Below are positions 25,318-36,403 of a DNA stretch of 64,000 bases, in pieces (position 1 is the first letter of the stretch; the number at the start of each line of letters is the position of its first letter). The notes under the pieces are model-generated. The model was not told the DNA's origin, made no database searches, and was given only the letters and a program-made list of their open reading frames with translations. The DNA comes from Dimorphilus gyrociliatus (lineage: Eukaryota > Annelida > Polychaeta > Dinophilidae), in the NCBI GenBank assembly GCA_904063045.1, contig CAJFCJ010000028.1, positions 186,001 to 250,000 on the forward strand, written 5' to 3'. The position numbers and the translations under genes were made by a program.

Positions 25318-26549
25318 TTATGTCAAATATAGTTGAAGAGATCCTATCTTTTCTGATATCTCTTTCTCCAGACTTTCCTGAATAAGATAGAGAAAAAAAA
25401 GACGCCTTTTAGCAATGTTTCACGTTTACTGTCACAAAACAAATCGCACTTACAACTTTCCTTTTAGTTTCCTCTACTTTGATTCGTAAAAGTGTGATAT
25501 CCTGTATAGGTTATAATCAATTTAAATAATAATAAAATTACTTTATTTATAAATCTAGCTCTTACAGGAGGAAGTTCTTTATAAGCTGAGAGTTTCGACT
25601 TCAAAGGCTCTAGCTGTTTATCTAAACGCTTTACCTCTTCGGATAATTTAGCAATATTTTCATGACTATATTCATCTTTGAAACCATTTTTTTGTAAGTT
25701 TTCCTGTTTTTTTTTTAAGAAAAAGGAAGATAATAGAATGTATAAATTATCAATAAGAATCTTTCAATAATTTAATGATAATTACTTGAATTATCTTAAT
25801 TTTATGATTATATTGATCAGCTTTCTGTTTTAGAATTTTACTATGATTAAGTGACGAGGCAGCATCGGTTCGTTTTTCTTCCATTCGCGATATAACTCTT
25901 GCCGTAAATTTTTCATGCATTTTTTGCTTTTTTTCTAATCGTTCCATATATTTTTCAATAAGCTTTAACTCTCTATCAACCTTCAATAATCTAACTTGAG
26001 CTGCTTTTGAATTTTTCTCCAAATGGTATGCTGAGCAGCATAAACTGAGAATTTCAGAATGAAATCTTTTAAGTAAATTTTAAGTGAATATTATGCATAC
26101 CAAACCTTTCATAATCTGTATTGGAAAGATTCATGAGACAGGCGTACTCTGAAAGGAAATCTAATGTTTCCGCCCCTGAAGTTGTCAGATCGGTTGGTGA
26201 TATGCCAAGTTCTTTAATAATAATTTTTAGTCGATTTGCTACATGAAAATTTTTTAGATGTTGGTTTATCTTAAAGTAATATTTGATAAATACTTTCGTC
26301 AATATATTCGCTTGTCTTCAATTCAAAATCTTTGGATTTAGCGATGCGGCAGGTTTCAATAAGCTGTTCGAATTCTTCTGGTAAAGCCTCCATATCACCA
26401 GTAATCTTGTGAAAAATTCTTCCTGATTAAGAAGTGTTAATCTAATAATTAAAATAAATAGATTGAAATCCGTTAACAAGACGTCCTTTAACTTGATTTA
26501 TATAAAAAAAAACATTACCGGCTTTTGCCAAAAATCGTTCTATTGACAT
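25318..26549 (-). CDS. HAUS1: HAUS1, augmin complex subunit
   Basis: Augmin binds spindle microtubules and recruits gamma-tubulin to make new branches. Seven small exons join in phase to 265 aa (human 278): 26519-26549, 26294-26422, 26106-26238, 25786-26044, 25566-25703, 25454-25501 and 25318-25377. No single reading frame reveals the gene; the identity appears only after splicing. TSEYIDETNRLKIIIKELG followed by SPTDLTTSG aligns with the corresponding HAUS1 segment. The C-terminal part, LSEEVKRLDKQLEPLKSKL then ITLLRIKVEETKRKV, matches the human LSEKLARLKQQTIPLKKKL and LAQVKIEEAKREL. Most of the chain is coiled coil. An in-frame open stretch continues upstream of the ATG to a possible 3' splice site near 26610, so a longer N-terminus cannot be excluded. 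Confidence 0.85.
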
Positions 26550-29490
26550 ATGGTGTCCAGAAATGCCTGAATTATGATATAGTCCCCGTATGTAAACTAA
26601 ACTTTTCGTCTTGAAAGAAATATTATAAAGCTTGTAGATTATTCAAGCAATTGTTCGATAATACTTAATTTACATAGATACAAAAACTTTATTGTCAGTT
26701 GTTCTTTGAATTTTTATGCGGGGATAATTTGCCTAAGTACAGTAATTATTTAGCATTTTAAGTGTGTAAATGGTATAGTGCGCGTGGAATATAACAATAA
26801 AAGAGCAAATAATAACAATAATAATAATAAAGGGTTTAAAAAAGAGTTTTCTCTTGGATGGTAGGTCACTAAGACACCATGTGAAAAGTTGCTTCTTTAA
26901 TTTCCTCTGTAGGGAGCATGAAAAATAGTTTAGTTTTAAAAATAGCAATTTTATTGACGTCTCGTCGCTTTCGATGAGGCATAATTAGTAAAACGTAGCG
27001 GGTGTGTTAAAAAGAGAGAGCTAAAGCGGCTATCAATTTTGCATAGTAATAGGCGAGAATGTCAACTTAGGTATTTTTCTACATTGGTTGGTGATTCACG
27101 CCTCGCTAAATCGATTCACCAGTCGAATAATCATAAAAATATTTCGCCGACATTCAACAGATTGCTTCCGTCCAGTTTCTTTATTTTTTGCCTATTCTAT
27201 TTATGACCCCCTCCCTTCAATAAAAACCCTAACCACTAGGGTTTCTCTATTCCTCTCTTTCACTCTTTCTCTTTCCGAAATCATTTAAATTGTCACCCCT
27301 CCTCCAAAGTTAGCATTGCTCTTTGTTTGATAGACCAAACTTCAAAGCACTATTGATGCCGGTAACTTTCTTTGACGTTTTATTGCTATTGATTCAGAAA
27401 AAATCACCAATAAACTATTTAGAATACACAGTAAAGAATATCTTAATAGGAGTAACGGACAACAATTAACTTTCATCTCTCGCATCATTAGGTACGTTTT
27501 ATTGCTTAATTAATGGTTGTTATAGGAAAAGGTCAACCCTCGGTCTCAAATATTTTTACTCCCCATTCTATCAATATTGATACTTTATTTCAATTGCTCT
27601 AAGATAGTAAATTCATGTCCAAAGCGCCATATTTTTTTCTTGACGTAATCTGGACACGTATTACGATTCATTGCATATCTATCCGATAACTAGCTAATCC
27701 CACACCTGAACGGAACGCCTTGCGTTTCTTGACAGACTGGTGAAAAGATCTATGTTTATTTAGCACGAATAAGAAGTCTTAACTACATTTACAATTCCCA
27801 AACAAGGTAAATTTAATTAAATTATTTTCAAAAAAAACCTGTCATGTACAATTTTACGGAAACTCTTGAAATATCGTTAAGAGTGTTTATAGGCCTACTT
27901 GCGAATGCTGGTACTCTTAAGCTGTCTCTTTTATAGTTGTAAAATACGGCGGCTATCGCCTTTTATCTTTTATTTTTATAAGGGCTTCTTCATTTGCACA
28001 ATTTTTGTGAGTGATTTATTTTCGTAGCTTTCTAATTGTCAAATCATTTTGGTCCTAAAAAAGTAAAGGGTTCACTATAGTTCAAGCTCGCTTTTCGCTT
28101 ATTGTAAATAAGGAAATACCTAAGTGAAACTTATGGTAAGTCGATTAGAGAAACTTTTTTTCCTTGTTATTGTCAATAGAAAGGGTTTTTTTTCAATCTT
28201 TTCTATTACAATGCTTATTATTTATAAAGATTAATGCGTTTTGAAGATTACTCATTTTGCCTTTAATACTTGACTTACTTGCATATTTTACACTGTTCTT
28301 AAATAGTGGAAAGGAATGAAATTATATATTGATTGAGCGGTGTGATCGACGTACTCATTGTTCTCATATATTCCCCTTATAAACGACCTTAAATCGCCCT
28401 TTAGTTTACCATAATAAATTAAAAAAGAATTTTGTAAAGAGTGCCATCTTTAAATCATTTTACTTAACAATAATAAAATACTTTAACATAGGGAAAGGTG
28501 AGTGATATTGATCTTAAATTGCAATTCTTTTCTAATATCATTTTCCGAATCGCTTCTTTGGTCACCTGTCCAATTAGTAATTATACGTCCTTTATCAGAA
28601 AGAGTAGATTAGTTGTTGATTACAAATATTAATAGGCTATATTGCTTGGATTTTTTTTATCCTGAACAATGACTTTATTATAGATATTTGATATGTACGA
28701 TCTGAAAAATTTACACATAGATAGTATTCAGAAGAGGTTGTAAAGTAAAAGGGGAACGGCTCATGAGATCTTGCTGATAGTATACATCTAAATTAGAATT
28801 ATGTAATATCATTATCGAATGAGTTGCGGCATTTGTATGATATTAATCGTATTCCTATAGTAAATTTTGCCCAATATAGTAGTATCTTCCTTTGTCCTCT
28901 TTAATTGACATCTGATCATCAAAGTAGATTCTTTCTCGCCGCCACGCTCATTGCCATGCGCCTCTAATCAGTTTCTATTCGGATACATTGTAGCCTTTTT
29001 CACTCTATCTTTGGATTGCGTCATAAGAATTTCTTATCGACGATAACGATGTGGAAAGGTATGTTTTAGTGAAATTCAAAGAGCATTCTGACATGGTTTA
29101 ATTTACGATGCTTCATTTAGGATGTTTTTTACGAATTCTAATTGCTTCATTTTCGACGACACTAATAATACCGATGGCATCCTTTGAACACAAAAAAAGG
29201 GCAAAAGATAAACAACTGTCTCTAATTTGGCTTCTCGCAACTTAATTAACTCAACTAGTCAATTTTTTTTAATCTTTCCTCTAGAGTTTACTAGGTCAAC
29301 TCATAATTTAACTCGAAAATTTTTATGTCCGTTTTATTTTTACTAACAAATTCATAATAATAAAAGTAAACGATAAAACTTAAAAATATCTTACTTCAAC
29401 CTGACTATCACTTTTTATTGATTTGCATTGTAACGCTGTAACCTACTGACCACGAGTAAAGCTCCCTCCGAATATGGTATTAATTAATTT
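26550..29490. other. Long gene-free stretch
   Basis: Nearly 3 kb with only short open frames and none with recognisable protein motifs on either strand. I looked for tRNA B-box motifs, spliceosomal RNA signatures and terminal inverted repeats and found none. It holds the HAUS1 promoter at its left end. This is exceptional in a window where most neighbours are within a few hundred bases. Confidence 0.4.
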
Positions 29491-29495
29491 CAAAA

Positions 29496-29640
29496 TTTCC
29501 CGCGAAAATTCCGTCAGTTTACGGACTTTAGACTTGGAAAAAGATTGCCACCAATCGTTGTGTCTGGGTCACAAATTTGACTAGCCAATGAGCGTCAAGA
29601 TTTCAAAAGAATAAGTAGCAGACGCCAAATTGGCGGTTCA
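29496..29640 (+). promoter_or_regulatory. Cell-cycle-type promoter, probably for cyclin F
   Basis: TTTCCCGCGAAAA at 29496-29508 is a textbook E2F site. Two direct CCAAT boxes follow at 29551-29555 and 29585-29589, 34 bp apart, which is near the spacing typical of paired NF-Y sites. An inverted CHR-like hexamer (TTCAAA) lies at 29602-29607 and a palindromic CGCCAAATTGGCG near 29624. The cluster is about 1.4 kb upstream of the cyclin F ATG, with no other gene between. The cyclin F ATG sits 2 nt after a 3' splice site (see that entry). I infer that transcription starts near 29650 and that a 5'-UTR intron is removed. A GTAAGT donor candidate is at 29943. Confidence 0.5.
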
Positions 29641-30328
29641 TAACGTTTTTCTACCTCGAAGTTAGAATAATGTAATTAGTTCTTATCCTCTTATTTAAAA
29701 AAGAAAAATAAAAAATAAAAAGGTTTGTCTCATTTGTATCTACAAACTTTCTTTCAGTTTTTTGTGCTATTCTTTCTAACTACGGAGATATTTGAATACC
29801 TTTACTGGCAAAGTTTTGAGTAGGTGGCTTATCGGAAGCTTGGTACAAAGAATATATATAAACCGATTAATCTAGTTTCATTGAATAATTCGTTATAGAC
29901 TAGTATCATTTATTCGATATAGCATAAAGCTCAAGGTACTTAGTAAGTACGATCGATAAACTTTATACATGACTAAATTATGATTCACATTGCGCCCAAA
30001 CTGTTACGCTCTCTTTTTAAATTTAGAGATTAGCCTGTTATTTATTTTTAAAGCTGAACGGTAAAGATAAAATAACTGGAATTATTTCATATCAATCTTG
30101 TGATAGATATAGAAAATAGTTATAGGTGCTAACTTATTGACCAGGAATATGCTTATACTGCGTTTTTTACCGCAATACCGGAAATTTGTTAAAGTCAAAT
30201 TATAAACATATTTAGCGGTAAGTCATACTAAAAGCGTATTCAATTAAATTGTAAAACGGTCTGAGAATGCCATATCCTTTATCGGCCCGAACCCTTAGGC
30301 TATTTGCACGGGGTCAGGGTAGGAAGGC

Positions 30329-30406
30329 ATGACAGCGAAATGTCATAAATCCCACATTCTCACGAATCCTAAGAATGTTCGTATGATTTTTATCCTCCGG
30401 GAGGAT
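30329..30406. other. Two short hairpins upstream of cyclin F
   Basis: ATGACA (30329-30334) pairs with TGTCAT (30341-30346) around a GCGAAA loop. ATCCTCC (30392-30398) pairs with GGAGGAT (30100+300 to 30406, i.e. 30400-30406) around a single G. The surrounding sequence is more GC-rich than the rest of the region. They may belong to a UTR, an unknown RNA or a decayed mobile element. Confidence 0.4.
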
Positions 30407-30691
30407 TTTTCAGGGTGTAAATTGATAAGGATCGCAGACGAGATTTTTTTGAAGGAAAAAGAATACATTCAATAGGTTGACACCAAATTAATAAACATGG
30501 TAGTTGAATCTCTTTGATATACGAGTAAGATTTGGGATAACAGCCGACCAGTATGTCATTCCTTCGGCCGAAAAACTTCGGGAAATAATAAAACTGCCAC
30601 TGTCACCAGTATTGTTGAATAAATAGCAGAAAAAACTTGTTGATAGACTCTGTCACTTGCACCCCTCTTACATAAACAAGGGTTTTTTAAG

Positions 30692-30786
30692 TGCAAAGCC
30701 GATAAGGATCTGTCATCAAGGTATTTTAGAAGAAAATACTAGCTTATGGGCTCTCCATAAGGCGATGGGAGACTTGGGGCTTTGCA
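30692..30786. other. Three-stem inverted-repeat element
   Basis: A perfect 9-bp outer stem, TGCAAAGCC (30692-30700) with GGCTTTGCA (30778-30786), encloses two perfect 7-bp hairpins. These are GTATTTT/AAAATAC (30721-30727 with 30733-30739, loop of 5) and CTTATGG/CCATAAG (30743-30749 with 30755-30761, loop of 5). An upstream TTGCAC (30657-30662) could instead pair with GTGCAA (30691-30696), competing with the outer stem. The layout resembles a three-way-junction RNA. Whether it is transcribed is unknown; a MITE remnant or a structured cyclin F leader or intron are the alternatives. Confidence 0.4.
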
Positions 30787-30986
30787 AAGTTTACAAATTT
30801 CAAGTTTCGCAAACTTTCTGAGTCTTTGAAGGAAGCATACCATACGGAAACCGGCACTTGAACAGATAAATGTTCGATAACGTTGAACTTTCTCTGACTG
30901 TTTGACTAAAACTTTTTAAATTTAAATAAAACCCCAACAAATATGTTATATAATCAATCCCTCTCATCCTTTTTGCCCATACAGAT

Positions 30987-32902
30987 ATGGATGAACAGCT
31001 GTGTTTATTAGACTTACCCGTCGAAATTCTTATACGGATTTTAAAAGGCATGCAGATGCCCGATATACTCAATTTAGCTAAGGTAAAATCCGATTAAGGA
31101 ATGTTCCTCTTTCATCTTTTCTGATTGTTGTTTTTTTCAGGTTCATCCTGTATTTAGCGATTTAGTTTTATCAAATAAGTCTGTTTGGTTAAACGCGAGC
31201 TTCAATGGTGTCTGGCCCAACGATAACAATAAAGAAGCATTTCATAGGTAATTATTAAAATAGTATTCTTGGTCTATATCAAATATTCAATGTTAACAGA
31301 GCTTCCGTATGCGGCAATATTTCGGCAACGATCAAACTAAGTCTGGCCTATTTATACAACGAAGGTTTGGCTTTGGATATGTCATCCGATTACGCTGTCA
31401 ACTATCTCGGACGGAAAGTGGCAACTTTATTGTACGAAGCCGAAAAGTTAACACCCGAAGTAGCACCCTTTACGTGGATTTTCATAAGGCCTCCATGGAA
31501 TGTACACAAAAGTAGATGCTGCAAGGCAGAAGTTTACTATGCAATGTGTGAAAAGTATTCTGGTAAGGACATCCTAGCTGACATCAAGACCTGTCTGGCA
31601 AGAGTAGAAGATCATGTATCACCTTCTGGTGAAACCCCTGTGGAATTATTTAAGGAAGCCGCCGAATCTGGTGAGACTTATGCTCAGTACAGATTGTGGC
31701 AAATCAAGTATGGTCGACTTTTTGATTCAAAAAATACAACAAAGGATGCCGGTTTAGAGTTGGAGGCAATTCGCAGCTTGAGATCTCTTGGATCTCAATC
31801 CTTGAAGAGTCGAAAAAATCACGAGGCTTGTTTAAAGTTAATGGAGATATATGCAAGAAAAAAATTTGGTGGTGTTAATGAAAATGATGCACTCGCGTTT
31901 TGCAAGAAAAAGATAACTGATTTTAATAAGATAAGTTTTCCCGCTACAAAAAGAAATATGCATATAACACAGAGTATGAGATATATACTCGTAGACTGGC
32001 TAGTAGAGTTAACAAGCATAAAATGTCTGTCTTCCTCAATTCTTCATCAAACTGTTGCTCTGGTCGATAAAGTTCTTAGTTCGAGATATATTTCGAGAAG
32101 TCGATTGCAATTAGTAGGGATAGCAAGTATGCTTCTCGTATGTCGTTATGAAAATTCAAACATACTAACCATTCGAGAGGCTGCATGGTTAACCGATAAT
32201 ACTTATAAATACGGAGACGTTGTTAGAATGATTGGAGAAATTACAGCACTTACTCAAGGTCGTCTTCAGTTACCAACCGCATATGATTTTATCGAAGCTC
32301 TCGGTTACGTAGCCGAATTAAATTTTACTGGTGTCTATATGCTTTATTATATTTTGGAAGTTAGTCTGCATTATTTCGAATTTATAAGAGATTTTGGTCC
32401 TTCAACTGTTGCATGCGCAGCATGTTTGCTGGTTCTTCTCACTCTAAATAAAGGCACAACAAGTGCCGAAAATCTCTGGACGCCTTTACTCATAAAATAT
32501 ACCGGTTTCACGTTGAAAGACTTGAAAGAGTGTGCCCTTAGACTACATTTGTTCTATACTGATGTAAAGCCGGTATTAGATCATCGAAGGCAACCATTAA
32601 CTCAAGTTCGAGAACGCTATTCCCGAGATGAATTCGGCAGAGTTAGCGAATTTGAAACGTTAACTCATCAGCAATTATGCAGCGTACTCTCTGTGGCTAG
32701 TCAGAACACTAAGAAAGAAACCGTTCAAACCTTCAACAAACAGTTAATTATGTCTCCGACGAGAGGAGGTACTGGAAATTTTCCAATGGAAGCAGAACGT
32801 CACTTAGCAGCAACACCAACAATGGAAGAGTCGGAAGAGAGGTATGAAAAGAAAAGGAATCATCCAAATGACGATTCGATTACAAAAAAGATGAAAGTTT
32901 AA
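30987..32902 (+). CDS. CCNF: Cyclin F (F-box and cyclin-box protein)
   Basis: Substrate receptor of an SCF ubiquitin ligase; in vertebrates it targets CP110 and RRM2 in G2. Three coding exons, 30987-31082, 31141-31247 and 31300-32902, join in phase to 601 aa. The F-box is at the start (LPVEILIRILKGM, about residues 7-45). A Sel1-like region follows (AYLYNEGLAL, then FTWIFIRPPWNV, nearly identical to human IWLFIRPPWSV). The cyclin box carries MRYILVDWLVEL and LTIREAAWLTDNTYKYGD. The C-terminus is shorter than human (786 aa), with a reduced PEST tail ending in a basic KKMKV. The ATG lies 2 nt after TTTTTGCCCATACAG, a strong 3' splice site, implying a 5'-UTR intron. The third exon is 1.6 kb without an intron. 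Confidence 0.95.
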
Positions 32903-33491
32903 AAAATGATTTTATTTTTTTTACCAAAGAGGTTGCATTTAGGAATGTTATTAAAAAACTTGAAGTAACTGTGCTGTTTTCCTTTTTACAGTTTATATTT
33001 CTTATGTACAAAAAATTTTAATACATTTACATTTATAAGAAAAATTAGCTAATATAACTATATCACTTTTGAATAGCTAAATTTTAAAACATGTTATTTT
33101 TTAACCAATAAAAGTATTTTTTTCAAAGATTTTAAATTTCATTTTCTTTATTTTGCACTTATACTTTAAAATAATTGTCCACCTATTTTAATGCCGACAA
33201 CGCCATCTATATTTCATTTCTGAAAAAGTTTGGTTATACTATTTGAACTCTACAATGTCAAAGAACATGTGATGATGCCCTTTTGAGTGTTTCTCTAAAT
33301 ATACAGTATTGGAATTTAATAGTTTAATTTTAAAATAGTATAAAAGTACTTTTTTTAAATTTAATTTTATAAAGAAATATAATAGAAAACTCGCAAGGTT
33401 ATTTTATTCAAAATAGTTTATTTGCCTAACCTTTTCAAACGTTAAATTGACGTTTCAATGATTTGAGTTTGTTTATTAAAAATAAATAACT
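32903..33491. other. Convergent gap between cyclin F and AIMP2
   Basis: Very AT-rich 3' flanks of two convergent genes. No coding sequence or structured repeat seen. Confidence 0.4.
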
Positions 33492-34332
33492 TCATCCTTC
33501 CACTAATTCTTCCACACTAATTTGACCAGCTATTTTTTCATATACGTATTTCATTGTTCTTTTCATCCATTCGTCGATTTTAGGAGATTTTCTATTTTGT
33601 CTTACAAGAATCGACCATGCAACAATATCAGCCAAGCAGGGTTTGTCACCTAAAAGAAATTCGGAGTTACCATTTTCAATGGAAACCACACCTCGCCATT
33701 CAACATCTTCAATTAAATCATCAATTTTTGTTTGAGTAACAATATCTTTTTCTGCTGCTATGAGACTGTTCAAATATCTGGCAATGTTGCCCTCACCTTC
33801 TATTCTTGTACCAGAAACGAAAAGTGACGGTTTCTTCACGTCTTTCCATATGAATGTAAGACCCATGCTGAAACCATTTCGAGAGAAGGATGTACAACCA
33901 ACGTAAGATGACAAAAGATACGCTTTCGGGACGTGTGTGATTGATGAGTGAACGTGACTGCTTACTCGGACATTATGATAAGAACTAAGGAGGTTAGCCA
34001 AAACAAAAATTGAAAAAGGAGGATCATTTGGATTCACAGATATCACGTGGTCCTCGCAATTCCCACCTAAACATGGAACTTGGGGACAGATTGTATCTAA
34101 ATCGATTCTTAATTTATCAATTCTTTCAAGTAGTCTTGTTTGTCTCTTCTCTAATTCTAATAAAATATCTTTATTCTGAAAAGTAGCGAAGTAAATAGAT
34201 ACACGTGACTTCAAAAATGAAACTCACCTGTTCTCCGCCGTTCGAAAAGCAGACAAATGGTTTAACTTCATACATAGGCGAAGAATTGTCCTCGATTTTA
34301 ATATTACTTACTATCGGCTTTGTCGAATACAT
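33492..34332 (-). CDS. AIMP2: AIMP2, scaffold of the multi-tRNA-synthetase complex
   Basis: AIMP2 (p38) holds lysyl-tRNA synthetase and other enzymes in the cytosolic synthetase complex. Two exons, 34228-34332 and 33492-34175, join in phase to 262 aa (human 320). The start at 34332 gives an N-terminus containing PMYEVKPF, matching the PMYQVKPY lysyl-synthetase-binding segment of human AIMP2. A short leucine-zipper-like helix follows (LLELEKRQTRLLERIDKL). The rest is a GST-like fold. HVHSSITHVPKAYLL and GFSMGLTFIWKDV align with the human SSVKSVPENLL and GFTLIWKNV blocks, and EGEGNIARYL is conserved. No catalytic GST residues are expected in this family. The gene is head-to-head with the ADP/ATP translocase. 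Confidence 0.92.
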
Positions 34333-34598
34333 ATTTATGTCAAAAAATGTAGTTTAAACTAACAGGAAGTCAATAAAGGTTATTGAAAGTCTGGTATCTT
34401 AGTTTGTACATTATTAGTACATATTAAACATCATCGGAACAAGTAACCATTACGTCTAAAACTTCTCGCGAGACTGAAACTATACGATATCGCAATTCCT
34501 GATTGGTCGAATATATCGTGACGTCAACGATCTCTTGTCCTTTCACACCGCACTTGTGCTGTTGAAGTCGAGATAAGTCGATTTTCTACTAATTCTAA
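34333..34598. promoter_or_regulatory. Shared AIMP2/ANT promoter and ANT 5'-UTR exon
   Basis: The interval between the AIMP2 start codon and a GTAAGT donor at 34599. The donor pairs with an acceptor ending at 35121, three bases before the translocase ATG, defining a 523-nt 5'-UTR intron (34599-35121). An inverted CCAAT (ATTGG) is near 34502. One short bidirectional promoter for two housekeeping genes is likely. Confidence 0.55.
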
Positions 34599-35123
34599 GT
34601 AAGTATTTTTTTATTTAACTGAACAAAACCGTTAAGTTCATATATTTATATAAAGGATGATGAAGAGTACTATTTTTGTCACTATTTGCTGTTACTGAGC
34701 TTTTAGAAACTGTTTTAAATGTTTCTCTCACTGATCGGACCGCCATTTTGATTCCGAATCGTAGAGGTCATAATTTACTATAAGTTTTAACTTTTTTTAA
34801 ATGTCATCAATTGCTTTCCTTAAATTGTATATAATCGAAGAGAATCTTATGCTAAATTTGAAAAAAAAAGTGGATCTGTAAATGTAGAAACTTAGAAACA
34901 GCCACAGCAAGGACAAATAAGTCAACTGAACCTGTTTCAATACATAGGTTCAATTGAGGTGATACCTATATAATATTGATAGAGGATTATATTTTTACGT
35001 CTGTATCCTTATCCTTGTCTTTAATATAGGTTAATTTGAAAAAAATTTTTCACAGCCTTATTTGAAAGGGCATTGACATGGTCATTGACCGATACCATCT
35101 AATTTTTTTTTGTTCAAACAGAT

Positions 35124-36029
35124 ATGTCAAACAAAAAATTAGGATTTGCCGAAAACTTTGCACTCTCCGGAGTCGCAGCTGTTATCTCAAAAACTGCAGC
35201 CGCCCCAATCGAAAGAGTAAAACTCCTCGTCCAAAATCAAGATGAAATGATCAAACAAGGTCGTCTGGACAAACCATACAAGGGAGTTGCAGATTGCACA
35301 ATTAGAACATATAAAACAGAAGGTCTTATCCCATTCTGGCGTGGAAACTTGGCGAACTGCCTCCGTTACTTCCCTACTCAAGCTCTTAACTTCGCTTTTA
35401 AAGATAAGATCAAGACCATCTTTAAGCAAAGCAAGAAAGACGGTTACATGATTAACTTCGGAAAGAACATCGCCTCCGGAGGAGCTGCTGGAGCCCTATC
35501 TCTCTGCTTTGTCTACTCTCTCGATTATGCCAGAACACGTTTGGCCAATGATGCCAAATCAGGAGCTAAGGGAGGCAGCAGAGAATTCAACGGTTTATTC
35601 GACGTTTACAAGAAGACCCTCAAGAGTGACGGCTTCGTTGGTCTCTACAGAGGTTTCGTTATCTCTTGCGTTGGTATTGTTGTATACAGAGGTTGCTACT
35701 TTGGTTTCTATGATACCTTGAAACCAATCATCTTGGGAGAAAACCCAGGTGTTATCTTGAGCTTCGCCCTCGGATACGTCGTAACAATAAGCGCCGGTTT
35801 GGTATCCTATCCGATTGACACCATCAGAAGACGTATGATGATGACTTCCGGACAACAAGTTAAATACAAGGGAAGCATAGATTGCACCGTACAGATCTTG
35901 AAGAACGAAGGATTCATGTCACTCATGAAGGGAGCTGGCGCAAACATCTTGCGTGGTGTTGCAGGAGCTGGTGTTTTGGCTGGCTTCGATAAATTCCAAG
36001 CTTTGTACGTTGCTTGGCGTTTGGGTTAA
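35124..36029 (+). CDS. Mitochondrial ADP/ATP translocase (SLC25A4/5/6 type)
   Basis: Exchanges matrix ATP for cytosolic ADP across the inner mitochondrial membrane. It is a single 301-aa coding exon with three ~100-residue mitochondrial-carrier repeats. Their signatures are [20 protein letters not shown] and [17 protein letters not shown] is the diagnostic motif of nucleotide translocases and contains the substrate-binding arginines. Glycine-rich even-helix motifs (for example GGAAGALSL) are intact. Codon choice is richer in C- and G-ending codons than in neighbouring genes, as expected for a very highly expressed gene. A 5'-UTR intron precedes the ATG, with the acceptor TTCAAACAG at 35121. 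The protein is the usual length and nothing is missing. Confidence 0.97.
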   Translation: MSNKKLGFAENFALSGVAAVISKTAAAPIERVKLLVQNQDEMIKQGRLDKPYKGVADCTIRTYKTEGLIPFWRGNLANCLRYFPTQALNFAFKDKIKTIFKQSKKDGYMINFGKNIASGGAAGALSLCFVYSLDYARTRLANDAKSGAKGGSREFNGLFDVYKKTLKSDGFVGLYRGFVISCVGIVVYRGCYFGFYDTLKPIILGENPGVILSFALGYVVTISAGLVSYPIDTIRRRMMMTSGQQVKYKGSIDCTVQILKNEGFMSLMKGAGANILRGVAGAGVLAGFDKFQALYVAWRLG

Positions 36030-36403
36030 ACTTGTTTTTTGAAAAACACCTTTAAGTTATCGTGTATGTGCATAAAAATATTCATTGGAGCTAATTTCAC
36101 CAAGTTTCTGATGCATAGGGAAATACAATTTAATATGTGACAATTGATATTTTTCATCTTTGTAAAAAGTGTTCTGCATGGAGTGTATTGTAATAAGCTT
36201 TAGAAGACCTCCATACAGATCTTGGACTTTAGTAATGCTATAGGTAACTATGTTTGTTTAACGATAATATATTTTTTTGCACTATTCACGATGATTTTTG
36301 GTCTGTTCAAGTACATATTGAACAAAGTTATCTGCGATTGATAATGCCGTAATTTGAATTGTATTTGGCGCATTAGACAATAAAAGTGACAAAGTTCATT
36401 ATT
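36030..36403. other. Convergent gap between ANT and UBA6
   Basis: 3' flanks of the translocase (+) and UBA6 (-). No further feature seen. Confidence 0.4.

Noticed and set aside
27088-27288. 66-residue + open frame in the gene-poor region
   Set aside because: Phe/Ser/Leu-rich, no motif and no good splice sites; expected by chance in AT-rich DNA.
30240-30420. Possible tRNA or small nuclear RNA in the GC-richer patch
   Set aside because: No B-box (GGTTCGANNCC), no anticodon arm arrangement and no U1, U2 or U6 signature; kept only as hairpins.
30800-31072. 90-residue - strand open frame over the cyclin F first exon
   Set aside because: Overlaps the well-supported F-box exon on the opposite strand and has no homology that I recognise.
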